NCBI GenBank assembly: GCA_902598485.1
Contig: CACKBU010000002.1
Span: 1 to 64,000, forward strand
Origin: an uncultured Pelagibacteraceae bacterium
Lineage (GTDB): Bacteria; Pseudomonadota; Alphaproteobacteria; Pelagibacterales; Pelagibacteraceae
DNA: 64,000 nt
Direction: 5' to 3'
The position numbers and the translations under genes were made by a program. Below, piece by piece: positions 52,284 through 62,374 of the stretch (its first letter is position 1; the number at the start of each line of letters is the position of its first letter). Under the pieces are notes generated by a model that saw only the letters and a list, made by a program, of their open reading frames with translations, did no database searches and was not told where the DNA came from.

Positions 52284-53435
52284 TTATTTTTCCTTAATAG
52301 CAATTTTTTTATTGTACCAATTCATAAGAATTGAAATTGAAATGCTTAAGCTTAAGTATGTAAGCATTGTTATTGAAACTATTTCAATCGCTTTACCAGT
52401 TTGCATTAATGCTGTCCCCGCAAAAACTAGTACTAGATCAGGATAAGCTATAGCAGCAGCTAATGAAGAATTCTTAGTTAAATTTAAATATTGGTTTGTT
52501 GTTGGTGGAATAATAATTCTTAACGCTTGTGGCATTACAACTAATTTTAAAACTTGGTTTGGATTTAATCCAATTGATGCAGCCGCTTCTTTTTGACCTT
52601 TACCTACACCTTGAATTCCAGCTCTTACACACTCAGCAATAAAAGTTGCTGTATATAATGCCAGTGATAAAGTTAAAGCGATTAACTCAGGTGGTAAACT
52701 TAAGCCACCTTCATATTTGAATGAAGTTGCAGCTAATTGCTTTAATTTAGGAATTTCAAACGATAAACTTACACCACCTATTAAAAAACTTAATAAAGGC
52801 AAAATAAAAATTAAACCTACTGATATCCAAAAAACTGGTAACTGCTTACCTTGTGTTTCTTGAACCTTTCTTGCATGAATTCTAATTACAACTATTGCAA
52901 TTATTGCTGCAATTATTGAATATAAAAATACATTAAGATTTTCCCAAATAAATGCTGGAACATACAAACCTTTTATCGTTAAGAAAAAAACACCTAGCAT
53001 TGCATCCGCGTCCTGAGGTAATGGTAGAGCTCTTAAAGCAGCAAAATACCAAAAAAATATTTGTAAAAGTAATGGGATGTTTCTAAAGAATTCTACATAA
53101 AAAGCAGCGAACTGATTTATTAAATAGTTTGGCGAGAGTCTTGCAACACCAACAATAACACCTAAAATTGTTGCAATAATAATTCCAATTACAGAAACTA
53201 AAATAGTATTAAGTAAACCAACTAAATAAGCTCTAAAATATGAATGTGACCCATCATATTCAATTAGAGAAAACTGAACATCAAAAGATGACTCTTGAGA
53301 AAGAAACCCATATCCAAAATCAATACCTCTATTCTCCATATTGATTTGAGCGTTATATGTAAAAAATCCAAAAACTAATACTACAACTAAAACGGTAATT
53401 AACTGGGGAATGATTTTTTGTAATTTCAGGTCCAT
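52284..53435 (-). CDS. aapQ: General L-amino acid ABC transporter permease (AapQ/BztB type)
   Basis: GLLNTILVSVIGIIIATILGVIVGVARLSPN, ECVRAGIQGVGKGQKEAAASIGLNPNQVLKLVVMPQALR. Confidence 0.92.
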   Translation of the reverse strand: MDLKLQKIIPQLITVLVVVLVFGFFTYNAQINMENRGIDFGYGFLSQESSFDVQFSLIEYDGSHSYFRAYLVGLLNTILVSVIGIIIATILGVIVGVARLSPNYLINQFAAFYVEFFRNIPLLLQIFFWYFAALRALPLPQDADAMLGVFFLTIKGLYVPAFIWENLNVFLYSIIAAIIAIVVIRIHARKVQETQGKQLPVFWISVGLIFILPLLSFLIGGVSLSFEIPKLKQLAATSFKYEGGLSLPPELIALTLSLALYTATFIAECVRAGIQGVGKGQKEAAASIGLNPNQVLKLVVMPQALRIIIPPTTNQYLNLTKNSSLAAAIAYPDLVLVFAGTALMQTGKAIEIVSITMLTYLSLSISISILMNWYNKKIAIKEK

Positions 53436-53450
53436 TTGAACGCTTATAAA

Positions 53451-53480
53451 AAAAAGGGCTAGAAAAATCTAGCCCTTTTT
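53451..53480 (-). terminator. Stem-loop between aapJ and aapQ
   Basis: AAAAAGGGCTAGA-AAAA-TCTAGCCCTTTTT: 13-bp perfect stem with 4-nt loop and terminal U tract, immediately downstream of aapJ. Confidence 0.85.
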
Positions 53481-53498
53481 AATTAGTTAAATGTGCAA

Positions 53499-54539
53499 TT
53501 ATCTTGCAGGTGGTACATAAAGAATTCCACCTTTAGTCCATAATTCATTTGGACCTCTGTCAGGTAAAATTCCAGTGTCAGCTATATTTCTTTTGTAGCT
53601 TTCACCATAGTTACCAACTTGCTTAATAATTCTTAAGCTCCACTCATTGTCTAGACCAAAAGCAGCACCTAATTCACCTTCAGCACCAACTAGTCTTTTA
53701 ACAGCTGGGTTGTCTGAAGTTTTCATTGAGTCTGCGTTTGCAGAAGTTATTCCATACTCTTCTGCTTCGATCATAGCATTTAAAGACCATCTAACGATAT
53801 CTTCCCATACAGAGTCACCTTGTCTTACAACTGGTCCTAAAGGCTCTTTAGAAACAGTTTCAGGTAATACAATGTGTTCATCTGGGTTAGACATTTTAGT
53901 TCTTTGTGCAGCTAGACCTGATTTATCAGTAGTGTATGTATCACATCTACCAGCATCATAAGCAGCTACGACCTCGTCAGCTTTTTCGAAAGCAACTGGC
54001 TCATAAGAAATTCCTTTAGAGTTAAAGAAGTCTCTCATGTTTAACTCAGTTGTTGTACCAATGTTAGTACAAGCTGAGATACCATCTTTGAATTGGCTTG
54101 TTGAAGTAATACCAGAACTTTTTCTAACCATGAAACCTTGACCATCGTAGAAGTTTACTCCAACGAAAGTAAGTCCGATATCAGCATCCCTAGAAAGAGT
54201 CCAAGTTGTGTTTCTTGATAAAATATCAATTTCACCAGAAGTTAAAGCTGTAAATCTTTCTTTAGCACTTAATGGTGTAAACTTAACTTTGTTTGCATCA
54301 CCTAGCACTGCAGCAGCTACCGCTCTACATACATCAACGTCAATACCAGTCCAATTTCCAGCTGCATCAGCATTAGAAAATCCTGGAAGACCTTGAGATA
54401 CTCCACATCTTACAAAACCCTTTTTTTGAGTGTTTTTAAGTGTTTTAGATTTTTTAGCAGCCATAGTCTCTGTTGTAAAAGTAAACAACACAGCTACCAT
54501 AGCAACTAAAGAAGTTAATTGTTTTAAGTATTTAAACAT
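53499..54539 (-). CDS. aapJ: General L-amino acid ABC transporter substrate-binding protein
   Basis: KKGFVRCGVSQGLPGFSNADAAGNWTGIDVDVCRAVAAAVLGD; signal peptide; canonical aapJQMP order. Confidence 0.93.
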   Translation of the reverse strand: MFKYLKQLTSLVAMVAVLFTFTTETMAAKKSKTLKNTQKKGFVRCGVSQGLPGFSNADAAGNWTGIDVDVCRAVAAAVLGDANKVKFTPLSAKERFTALTSGEIDILSRNTTWTLSRDADIGLTFVGVNFYDGQGFMVRKSSGITSTSQFKDGISACTNIGTTTELNMRDFFNSKGISYEPVAFEKADEVVAAYDAGRCDTYTTDKSGLAAQRTKMSNPDEHIVLPETVSKEPLGPVVRQGDSVWEDIVRWSLNAMIEAEEYGITSANADSMKTSDNPAVKRLVGAEGELGAAFGLDNEWSLRIIKQVGNYGESYKRNIADTGILPDRGPNELWTKGGILYVPPAR

Positions 54540-54560
54540 TATTCTTCCTTTTAGTTATTT

Positions 54561-54597
54561 TTATTTGTTAACAAATAATTCAAAATTACTTTTGAAT
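54561..54597 (-). promoter_or_regulatory. Two adjacent inverted repeats in the aapJ leader/promoter
   Basis: TTATTTGTTAACAAATAA (18-bp perfect palindrome, 54561-54578) followed by ATTCAAAA-TTAC-TTTTGAAT (54578-54597). Confidence 0.5.
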
Positions 54598-54713
54598 ATT
54601 CTTAATTTAAGCATGTAAGAATTAAGTCTTCAAGCAAAATATAGGTTATAAATTTAAATTATAAGTATTTTAGTCAAGGATTTTTTTATCAATAATAGAG
54701 GTAATAATATTAA

Positions 54714-54790
54714 TGGCGCGCCCTGGAGGATTCGAACCTCCGACCCTCGGTTTAGAAAACCGATGCTCTATCCAGCTGAGCTAAGGGCGC
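54714..54790 (-). tRNA. tRNA-Arg(TCT), CCA encoded
   Basis: Reverse strand GCGCCCTTAGCTCAGCTGGATAGAGCATCGGTTTTCTAAACCGAGGGTCGGAGGTTCGAATCCTCCAGGGCGCGCCA. Confidence 0.95.
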
Positions 54791-54818
54791 AAAATTTATT
54801 GATATATATAATACTAAA

Positions 54819-56225
54819 TTAATTTTTAAAAAGGAATTTTTTAGCAATCAACAATAAAGATATTAGTTCAACCCTTCCGATAATCATAAAAAATATAAGA
54901 AAATATTTGGTTAGAAAGTGCAAATTTTGAAAATCAAAGTCAGATAGACCATAAGCAGATGAATTAACTGTATTCATCAATGTCAATACAGCTAATTTAA
55001 ATGAGTATTCAAATTGAATATTAGACAAAGATAATAAGATGGTTAAAGAAAATAGAGAAATAACAAAAATTAATATTGTTAAAAAATATTTATTTATGTC
55101 TTTTGTGTCAAAATTAATTTTAGAAAAAACCAATTTATTCATAAATACATTTTTTGGCCGGCTAAAAGAAAGAATTTGATTAATAGAATATTTAGTTAAA
55201 GAATATATTTTTAAAAACCTTAAACCTGAGCTTGTTGAAAAAAAGGATCCACCAATAATTACAAGTAAGATATATATAAAATGTAAATTAGTTTGATCAA
55301 CTTCAAGAGAAATACCAATATTAGAAATGCTACTTACTAAAGATAAAAAACTGAATATGAAATTAGCATCATAACTAAAGAAAACAAAAAATATACTTGC
55401 AACTACAATAAAATATAAAAATAGATGTATATCTTCATAAAAGAAATTTAAATTTTTATTTCTTAAAAAAATTAAATTGTATGTAAAAAAAATACTAAAA
55501 AAAGAAATCAACATTAAAAAAGAAAATATAATTATTTGAAAATCATTTATTAAAATTGATGAAATTTCATTCACAGGTAGAAATCCCCCTGAGGAAACTA
55601 TCGTCATTGCTAGATTCAGTGAATTAAATGATCTAATTCCAAGAATATTTAAAATAATAAAAATTGATATAGTTAATCCTGAATATAGTAAAAGAATTTT
55701 AATCGATTGTTTTAAAATCTCAGCAGAATTAAAAGATAAGAAATTAGTTAAAGATTTTTTTAAACTTTCGTCATAAATATCAATTAAAAAAATAATAGAA
55801 TATAAAAAATATAATCCACCTATCCATTGTATAGATGATCTCCATAAAATTAAGCCTTGATCAATATGTTTAATATTTTCAAAGACAGTAAAACCTGTTG
55901 AAGTAAATCCAGAAACAGCTTCGAATAAAGAATTTAAAAAAGATAAATTATAAATACTTAAGTAAAATGGTATCGATAAAATCAAAGGCATCAAAACGTA
56001 TCCCAATAATACGATTAATATTTTTTCAAATATTGAGGGTTTTTTTGAATCAGTTTTAATTTTGTAAAAAATTACTCCAATCGCTGCAGAAATAATTAAG
56101 GTTAAATAATATGTATTTAGGTTTAGATATAAATTAAAATAATACGAATAAATAATATTAAAAAAAGAAAAAATCGATATTAATATAAAAAAGAAACTTA
56201 AATACTTTACTCTAAAAAATGACAT
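54819..56225 (-). CDS. trkH: TrkH family potassium uptake protein
   Basis: SLFEAVSGFTSTGFTVF, WIGGLYFLY, downstream of trkA. Confidence 0.9.
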   Translation of the reverse strand: MSFFRVKYLSFFFILISIFSFFNIIYSYYFNLYLNLNTYYLTLIISAAIGVIFYKIKTDSKKPSIFEKILIVLLGYVLMPLILSIPFYLSIYNLSFLNSLFEAVSGFTSTGFTVFENIKHIDQGLILWRSSIQWIGGLYFLYSIIFLIDIYDESLKKSLTNFLSFNSAEILKQSIKILLLYSGLTISIFIILNILGIRSFNSLNLAMTIVSSGGFLPVNEISSILINDFQIIIFSFLMLISFFSIFFTYNLIFLRNKNLNFFYEDIHLFLYFIVVASIFFVFFSYDANFIFSFLSLVSSISNIGISLEVDQTNLHFIYILLVIIGGSFFSTSSGLRFLKIYSLTKYSINQILSFSRPKNVFMNKLVFSKINFDTKDINKYFLTILIFVISLFSLTILLSLSNIQFEYSFKLAVLTLMNTVNSSAYGLSDFDFQNLHFLTKYFLIFFMIIGRVELISLLLIAKKFLFKN

Positions 56226-56229
56226 TAAA

Positions 56230-57621
56230 TTATATAGAACTAATTCTAAAAATATTTTCTACTACTGAAATTGAGTCTTTCTTAGCTAAAAAAACAACTT
56301 TATCCTCTTTTTGAAAAACAAAATTTGATCGAGGTATAATGACTTTATTCTCTCTTAATACTGCACCTATCCTTATTTCTTCAGGTAGGTTAGAATTTTT
56401 TAATTCTTTATTAATAAGTTCTGACGTTTCGATTATTTCAGCTTCAATTACTTCATATTCACCGTTCATAATTGTATAAGCTGTTTCAATTGTGCCTTTG
56501 TGAATATGTTTTAAAATACTTGATACTGTATTCATTCTAGGATCTATAAGATCATCAATTTTTAAAGAATTTTGTAACAGAGAATAATTTGGCTTATTAA
56601 TTAAAGCCATTGTTCTTTTGTCATCTACATCTTTTTCATCTTTTGCAAATTTTTCTACAAGAACACTTACCATCAAATTATCTTCATCATCGTTTGTTAA
56701 AGCAAGAACTGTTTCCGCTTCTTGCAAATTAGCTTCTACAAGAACCTCTTCATCTAAAGCATCTCCATTTATAACAATCGTATTATTTAATTCACTGGCA
56801 AGAAATTCTGCTCTTTCTTTATTTTTTTCAATAATCTTAACTCTTGCTGCATCCAAAGTGTCTTCAATATTTTTAGCCAAATTAAAACCTATGTTACCAC
56901 CACCTACAATTAAAATATTTTTAGATACTTTTTCATCATGTCCAAAAGCTTCTAAAGTGTCTGACATTTGTGACGAATTTATTATCACATAAATTTTATC
57001 ATTTTTTCTAACATCATCGTTTTTCTTTGGAATTAAAAATTTTTCATCTCTTATTATCCCGATAATATTTGCATCTAAATTAGGATGTTTTTTAGTTAGA
57101 TCATTAAGTTTAATATTAATTAATTTACAATTTTCATTTATTAAAATTTCTAATAATCTGATTTTATTACTAGCAAATGGAACGCTATCTAGTGCTCCTG
57201 GTGCCTCAAGTTTTCTTTGAATTGATTTAGCTATTTCAATCTCTGGTGAAATAATTACATCTATTGGAAGATTTTCTTTGTTATAAACTCTTGTAAATTT
57301 TGGATTTAGATAATCTTGAGATCTTATTCTAGCTATTTTTTTTGGAATTTTAAAAATTGAGAAAGCTATTTGGCAAATAAGCATATTAATTTCATCGTTT
57401 CTAGTGACTGCTATAATCATGTCAGTCTCTGATGCGTTAGCTTTTTCTAATATTGAAGGATAAGTACCTTTTCCTACTATAGCTTTAACGTCCAAAGCAT
57501 CATCAATTTTTTGAATATCTTCACTAGAAGGGTCAATAACAGTTATGGAATGACCTTGCTCACTTAGCTGTTTAGCTATAGTAAACCCTACTCTTCCAGC
57601 TCCACAAATGATTATATTCAT
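56230..57621 (-). CDS. trkA: Trk system potassium transporter TrkA
   Basis: Two Rossmann NAD-binding domains (IIICGAGRVGFTIAKQLSEQGHSITVID; ILIVGGGNIGFNLAKNIE). Confidence 0.94.
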   Translation of the reverse strand: MNIIICGAGRVGFTIAKQLSEQGHSITVIDPSSEDIQKIDDALDVKAIVGKGTYPSILEKANASETDMIIAVTRNDEINMLICQIAFSIFKIPKKIARIRSQDYLNPKFTRVYNKENLPIDVIISPEIEIAKSIQRKLEAPGALDSVPFASNKIRLLEILINENCKLINIKLNDLTKKHPNLDANIIGIIRDEKFLIPKKNDDVRKNDKIYVIINSSQMSDTLEAFGHDEKVSKNILIVGGGNIGFNLAKNIEDTLDAARVKIIEKNKERAEFLASELNNTIVINGDALDEEVLVEANLQEAETVLALTNDDEDNLMVSVLVEKFAKDEKDVDDKRTMALINKPNYSLLQNSLKIDDLIDPRMNTVSSILKHIHKGTIETAYTIMNGEYEVIEAEIIETSELINKELKNSNLPEEIRIGAVLRENKVIIPRSNFVFQKEDKVVFLAKKDSISVVENIFRISSI

Positions 57622-58977
57622 CTAATTAAATTCTTTGATGCCCAAACCTTTTAATTTTCTATGTAATGCACTTCTCTCCATGCCAACAAAATTTGCTGTT
57701 TTTGAAATATTTCCATTAAATTTCTTAAGTTGAATAGTTAAATACTCCTTTTCAAATTTTTCTCTAGCTTCTTTTAATGGCACAGAAAGGCTATTTTCAG
57801 CCAATTGATCGTCAAAATTTGTATTTTTCAAAGATTCTTTAATAATATTTGAAATTTTATCCTTAGTGTCAGGTTGTAATATTGCTATTCTCTCAATTAA
57901 ATTTCTTAACTCTCTAACATTACCATGCCAATTATGATTAAGTATGTAACTGTTATTTTCATCTATATCTAATTCCTTAATTTTATAATTTTCAGATATT
58001 TTTTTTGAAAAATATTTAATTAACAAAGGTATGTCTGAAATTCTTTGATTTAATGGTTCAATATTTATTTCAAAAACATTTATTCTATGAAATAGATCTT
58101 CTCTAAAATTTCCAATTTCTATTTCTTTTTTTAAATCTTTGCTTGATGAACAAATTAATCTTACATCCACAATAACATCATTACTTCCGTTAACTCTTTT
58201 AAATTTTTGATCTGTTAAAACTCTTAATATTTTAGATTGTATATCTAGTGGTATTTCTGAAACTTGGTCTATTAATAATGTTCCTTTATTAGCTTTCTCT
58301 AGAGCGCCATATGATATAGAGCCATTATCCTTTTCCTCACCAAATAATTCTAGTTCATACTTGTTAAAATCTAGCAGAGCACCATTTAGAACAATAAATG
58401 GTTTTTTGCTTCTAGAAGATGCTTTGTGAATTTTTCTAGCAATTAATTCTTTTCCTGAACCTGAAGGTCCACCTATAAATACTCTACTTTCAGTTACTGA
58501 TATTTTTTTAATTTGATCTATTATATTTACTATATTTTTGCTGTTTCCTATTAATTCATAAGATGAGAATAATTTATTTTCATATTCTTTATTTTGTTTT
58601 TTTAAATTAAAGTTTTCAACTGCTCTTTTAACAAAATTAAGTAATCTTTCTTGATCGAATGGTTTTTCTATAAATTCAAAAGCACCATGCTGTAATGACC
58701 TAATAGCCATTTCAATGTTCGCATGTCCAGAAATAATTATAACAGGTGTATCTTTATTTTTAGATTTAATGTGTGAAAGAAGCTCAATACCATCATTATC
58801 TCCCTTATCCAATTTAACATCAAGAATTGCAACATCAGGTAATTTTTTATCTATTTCAGCTAGTGCTTGGTTATAATTTGCTGCTAAACGAGTTTTATAG
58901 CCAGCATCTATAATTAATTCATTAATTATATTTCTGATATCGGCGTTATCGTCTACTATTAAAATTTCTTCACTCAT
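57622..58977 (-). CDS. ntrX: NtrX-like response regulator with degenerate AAA+ (sigma-54 activator-type) domain
   Basis: Receiver (ILIVDDNADIRNIINELI, DVAILDVKLDKGDNDGIEL), Walker A GGPSGSGKE, degenerate Walker B GTLLIDQ, no GAFTGA, Fis-type HTH at C-terminus; adjacent to ntrY and trkA. Confidence 0.9.
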   Translation of the reverse strand: MSEEILIVDDNADIRNIINELIIDAGYKTRLAANYNQALAEIDKKLPDVAILDVKLDKGDNDGIELLSHIKSKNKDTPVIIISGHANIEMAIRSLQHGAFEFIEKPFDQERLLNFVKRAVENFNLKKQNKEYENKLFSSYELIGNSKNIVNIIDQIKKISVTESRVFIGGPSGSGKELIARKIHKASSRSKKPFIVLNGALLDFNKYELELFGEEKDNGSISYGALEKANKGTLLIDQVSEIPLDIQSKILRVLTDQKFKRVNGSNDVIVDVRLICSSSKDLKKEIEIGNFREDLFHRINVFEINIEPLNQRISDIPLLIKYFSKKISENYKIKELDIDENNSYILNHNWHGNVRELRNLIERIAILQPDTKDKISNIIKESLKNTNFDDQLAENSLSVPLKEAREKFEKEYLTIQLKKFNGNISKTANFVGMERSALHRKLKGLGIKEFN

Positions 58978-60761
58978 TTTTGTTTTAAAAACATTATATT
59001 AATTTTTGCACCATCTTTAATTGGAATAAAATCTATTTTTCCATTGTGATCATTAATTATTTTGTTAACTATTGATAATCCTAAACCGGTTCCATTTTTC
59101 TTAGTAGTAAAATAAGGGTTAAGTATGTTTTTAATATTTTCTTTTATTTCATTAAAACCAATACCATTATCCTCAATCGTCGATCTAATGTGGCCATCAT
59201 CTTGGGTAAGTTCAATAGTAATTTTTTTACTGAATTTGTTATTATTTTCAGCTTTTTGGTTAATACTTTCTATGGAATTTTTTATCAAATTTAAAAAAAC
59301 TCTGCTAATTTGTTCTTTGTCGCTCTCTAAAATAATTTTATCAAAATCTTTTTTGAAAGAAATCTCAATAGAATTGTCTAATTCTTTAAGCAAATTTATA
59401 TTTTCATGAATTATATCTACTAAATTATTCTCTCTAAAAATAGGTTTGGGCATTCTTGCAAAGTCAGAAAATTCATTAACCAATTTTTCAATTTGTTTTA
59501 TTTGATTATTTATAACTTTTAAATTATCTTTAAAATTTTCAGTTTCATTTTCATTTAATTGTTTAGAATATTTATTTTTTAACCTATCTATAGTTAATTG
59601 TATCGGTGTAAGTGGGTTTTTGATTTCATGAGCTAGTTTCCTAGCCAAACTTCCCCAAGCCTCATGTCTTTCATTTATAATTAACTTTTCTTGCTGACTC
59701 TTAAGTCTATCTATCATCAAGTTAAAATTTTTATTTAAAGTTTCTAAATCTTTATCTGTCTTCACTTCAGGGACTTTTGCATTAAAATTTCCTTGTCCAA
59801 TAGATGTTGATGCAAGAATTAAATTATTTATAGACCTAAAAAATCTAGATGAAAATCTAATCGCAATAGATATAGAGACAAATAATAAAACACTAACAAC
59901 TATAATATAAATAATAGCAAATGAGATTTTAATTCCAGTGCTTTTTTCCTCAACAGTATAGTAAAAATTAATAGCTTCTTCAGACTCCGTTAAATACCTC
60001 GAAATATCTTTGTCCAGATACTTAATCACATACAAAAATCTATCTTCAAAATTTTGCAGTCTCATTATTGCAGCAGAAATATTTTCAGGTGCATTAATAA
60101 TTTTTAAAGGACGGTCATCATCCAGAACTAAATTTAAAGCTCTATCAACAGGTGGTATATATGGCTGATTATCTTTTAAAGTAGAAAATAAAAGTTTTTT
60201 ATTAATATCTATGATGTGTATTTCATCAACATTTCTAATTAATTTTTGTGTCTCTAAAAATCTCTTATATTCCCTTTGATTGTCATTTAAAAATCTTTTA
60301 CTTTTATTAGTATCAAAAGCTATCAAAACAATATCAGATTGAATTTTATTTCTAATTTCGTCAACATAATTTCTTGCTAGCTCATAGGAGTTGTTAACGA
60401 CAGTTGTAACTTTTTTGTCAAAATATTTCTCTAAAGCAAAAGAAAATAAAAAGAGTGAAAATATTGAAATTAATACTGATGGAATTAAAGTAAATAAACC
60501 AAAGTACGTAATATATTTTTTATTTGATTTTAATCCATCACTATCGATATCATTTTTAATTGCACTCTTAATCTCAATAAAAATAAAAACAAAAAGTGCT
60601 ACTAAAAGAACAATATTTATAACCAATAAAATTTGTAAATTTTGATCTGTTAATTCAATAAATCCTTTATCTATAAAAGTTAAAAAGGTTAAAAAACCTA
60701 TCGATAATGTGATAATAAATAATATTATTATATATATATTTTTTTTAATAAATTCGTACAT
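58974..60761 (-). CDS. ntrY: NtrY-like sensor histidine kinase
   Basis: TM segments, HAMP-like region, RKLAHEIKNPLTPIQLTIDRLKNKY, NGTGLGLSIVNKIINDHNG. Confidence 0.92.
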   Translation of the reverse strand: MYEFIKKNIYIIILFIITLSIGFLTFLTFIDKGFIELTDQNLQILLVINIVLLVALFVFIFIEIKSAIKNDIDSDGLKSNKKYITYFGLFTLIPSVLISIFSLFLFSFALEKYFDKKVTTVVNNSYELARNYVDEIRNKIQSDIVLIAFDTNKSKRFLNDNQREYKRFLETQKLIRNVDEIHIIDINKKLLFSTLKDNQPYIPPVDRALNLVLDDDRPLKIINAPENISAAIMRLQNFEDRFLYVIKYLDKDISRYLTESEEAINFYYTVEEKSTGIKISFAIIYIIVVSVLLFVSISIAIRFSSRFFRSINNLILASTSIGQGNFNAKVPEVKTDKDLETLNKNFNLMIDRLKSQQEKLIINERHEAWGSLARKLAHEIKNPLTPIQLTIDRLKNKYSKQLNENETENFKDNLKVINNQIKQIEKLVNEFSDFARMPKPIFRENNLVDIIHENINLLKELDNSIEISFKKDFDKIILESDKEQISRVFLNLIKNSIESINQKAENNNKFSKKITIELTQDDGHIRSTIEDNGIGFNEIKENIKNILNPYFTTKKNGTGLGLSIVNKIINDHNGKIDFIPIKDGAKINIMFLKQK

Positions 60762-60785
60762 TTGAATATAAAAACTACCATATAA

Positions 60786-61886
60786 ATGAATAATTATTTT
60801 ATAATACTAGCATCAGGACAAAGCAAAAGATTTAATTCAAAAAAACCAAAGCAATTTAATATTTACAAAAACAAGGCTCTTTTTAAACATTCTTTAGAAA
60901 AGGCAATAAAATCAAAGCTGTTCAAAAAAATTATATTGGTCGTAAACAATAAAAAAAGTATTAGAGAAAAATTTCCTAAATATGTATCAATTATTAAAGG
61001 TGGTAAAGAAAGATCTGATTCTTCTTTAATAGCTTTGAAATATATAAAAAAATTTAAACCAAATAATGTTCTAATTCATGATGCTGCCAGACCAAACTTC
61101 ACTATCAAGCTTTTAAAAAATCTAATTAAATCACTTAAAAACAATAAAGCAGTAATACCTTACATAAATTCAAAAGACTCCATTAAATACAAAGTAAAAA
61201 AACAACTGTTTAACTTAAATCGAAATAATTCAATTTTAACTCAAACCCCTCAAGCTTTTAAATTTAAAGATTTATATGGTCTTTCAAATAAACAAAAAAA
61301 TAAAATTACTGATGAAGCAACATTATTTATTGAAAACAATCTTAAAATTAAGTTTATTAAAGGAGAAAATTTAAATAATAAAATTACATTTAAAGAAGAT
61401 ATCAAAAATAATAAGACTTATTTTGGTATTGGTTTTGACATTCATAGATTAATAAAAGGCAAAAAACTTTTTTTAGGTGGAATAAAAATCCCTTATCACT
61501 CAGGACTTAAAGGACATTCTGATGGAGATGTAATTATTCACTCAATAATCGATTCTCTTCTTGGAGCAATGAGAAAAAAAGATATTGGTACTTTTTTTCC
61601 GGATAATCAAAAACAATATAAAAATATTAGATCACCTAAAATGCTTAGGCCTATCGTTCAGATATTAAATAATAACGATTTTTATATAAATAATTTAGAT
61701 ATAAATTTAATATGTGAGCAACCAAAAGTTTCAATATATCGAGATAAAATAATCAAATCTCTATCTAATATATTAAATATTGATAAAGAATTAATTAACC
61801 TAAAAGGTAAAACAGTAGAAAAACTTGGATTAATCGGAAAGGAAAAAGCAATTGCTTGTGAAGTTATTTGCTCAATTACACAATGA
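60786..61886 (+). CDS. ispDF: Bifunctional IspD/IspF (MEP pathway)
   Basis: N-terminal nucleotidyltransferase (ILASGQSKRF, VLIHDAARP) fused to IspF (GIGFDIHRL, GHSDGDVIIHSIIDSLLGA, EKLGLIGKEKAIACEV). Confidence 0.94.
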   Translation: MNNYFIILASGQSKRFNSKKPKQFNIYKNKALFKHSLEKAIKSKLFKKIILVVNNKKSIREKFPKYVSIIKGGKERSDSSLIALKYIKKFKPNNVLIHDAARPNFTIKLLKNLIKSLKNNKAVIPYINSKDSIKYKVKKQLFNLNRNNSILTQTPQAFKFKDLYGLSNKQKNKITDEATLFIENNLKIKFIKGENLNNKITFKEDIKNNKTYFGIGFDIHRLIKGKKLFLGGIKIPYHSGLKGHSDGDVIIHSIIDSLLGAMRKKDIGTFFPDNQKQYKNIRSPKMLRPIVQILNNNDFYINNLDINLICEQPKVSIYRDKIIKSLSNILNIDKELINLKGKTVEKLGLIGKEKAIACEVICSITQ

Positions 61887-62374
61887 AGAAAATAAATGTT
61901 TTGTTGTCTACTTTCTTTGGTTATGGATATTTAACCAAAATTCCTGGAACTGTAACTTCTGCTGTTACCGCTGTTTTTATTTATATTGCTTATGAAATTT
62001 TAGGTTACACAGATCTAAAATTTTCAATTATTTTTTTTATACTTTTGTTCTTTTATTCATTTTATGCCGTAAAAGACTCAGAATCTGAATTTAAAAATAA
62101 AGATCCAAGACAAATAGTAATTGATGAAGTTTTAGGACAATCCATGCCTTTAATTTTATTATTATATTTAAATCAAACTAATCAAATAAGTATTTCAATT
62201 GAAATTTATTATATTTTATCTTTTGCCTTTTTTAGATTTTTTGACATCCTAAAACCTTTTCCAGTAAGTTATTTTGATAAAAACTTTAAGAACTTTTTTG
62301 GAATAATTATGGACGATATAATGGCAGGTTTATATTCAATGATATTAATATATTTAATAAGTTTAAAATTCTAA
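61868..62374 (+). CDS. pgpA: Phosphatidylglycerophosphatase A
   Basis: GYLTKIPGTVTSAV, DPRQIVIDEVLGQ, FFRFFDILKPFPVSYFD, DDIMAGLYS. Confidence 0.92.
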   Translation: MLNYTMKKINVLLSTFFGYGYLTKIPGTVTSAVTAVFIYIAYEILGYTDLKFSIIFFILLFFYSFYAVKDSESEFKNKDPRQIVIDEVLGQSMPLILLLYLNQTNQISISIEIYYILSFAFFRFFDILKPFPVSYFDKNFKNFFGIIMDDIMAGLYSMILIYLISLKF

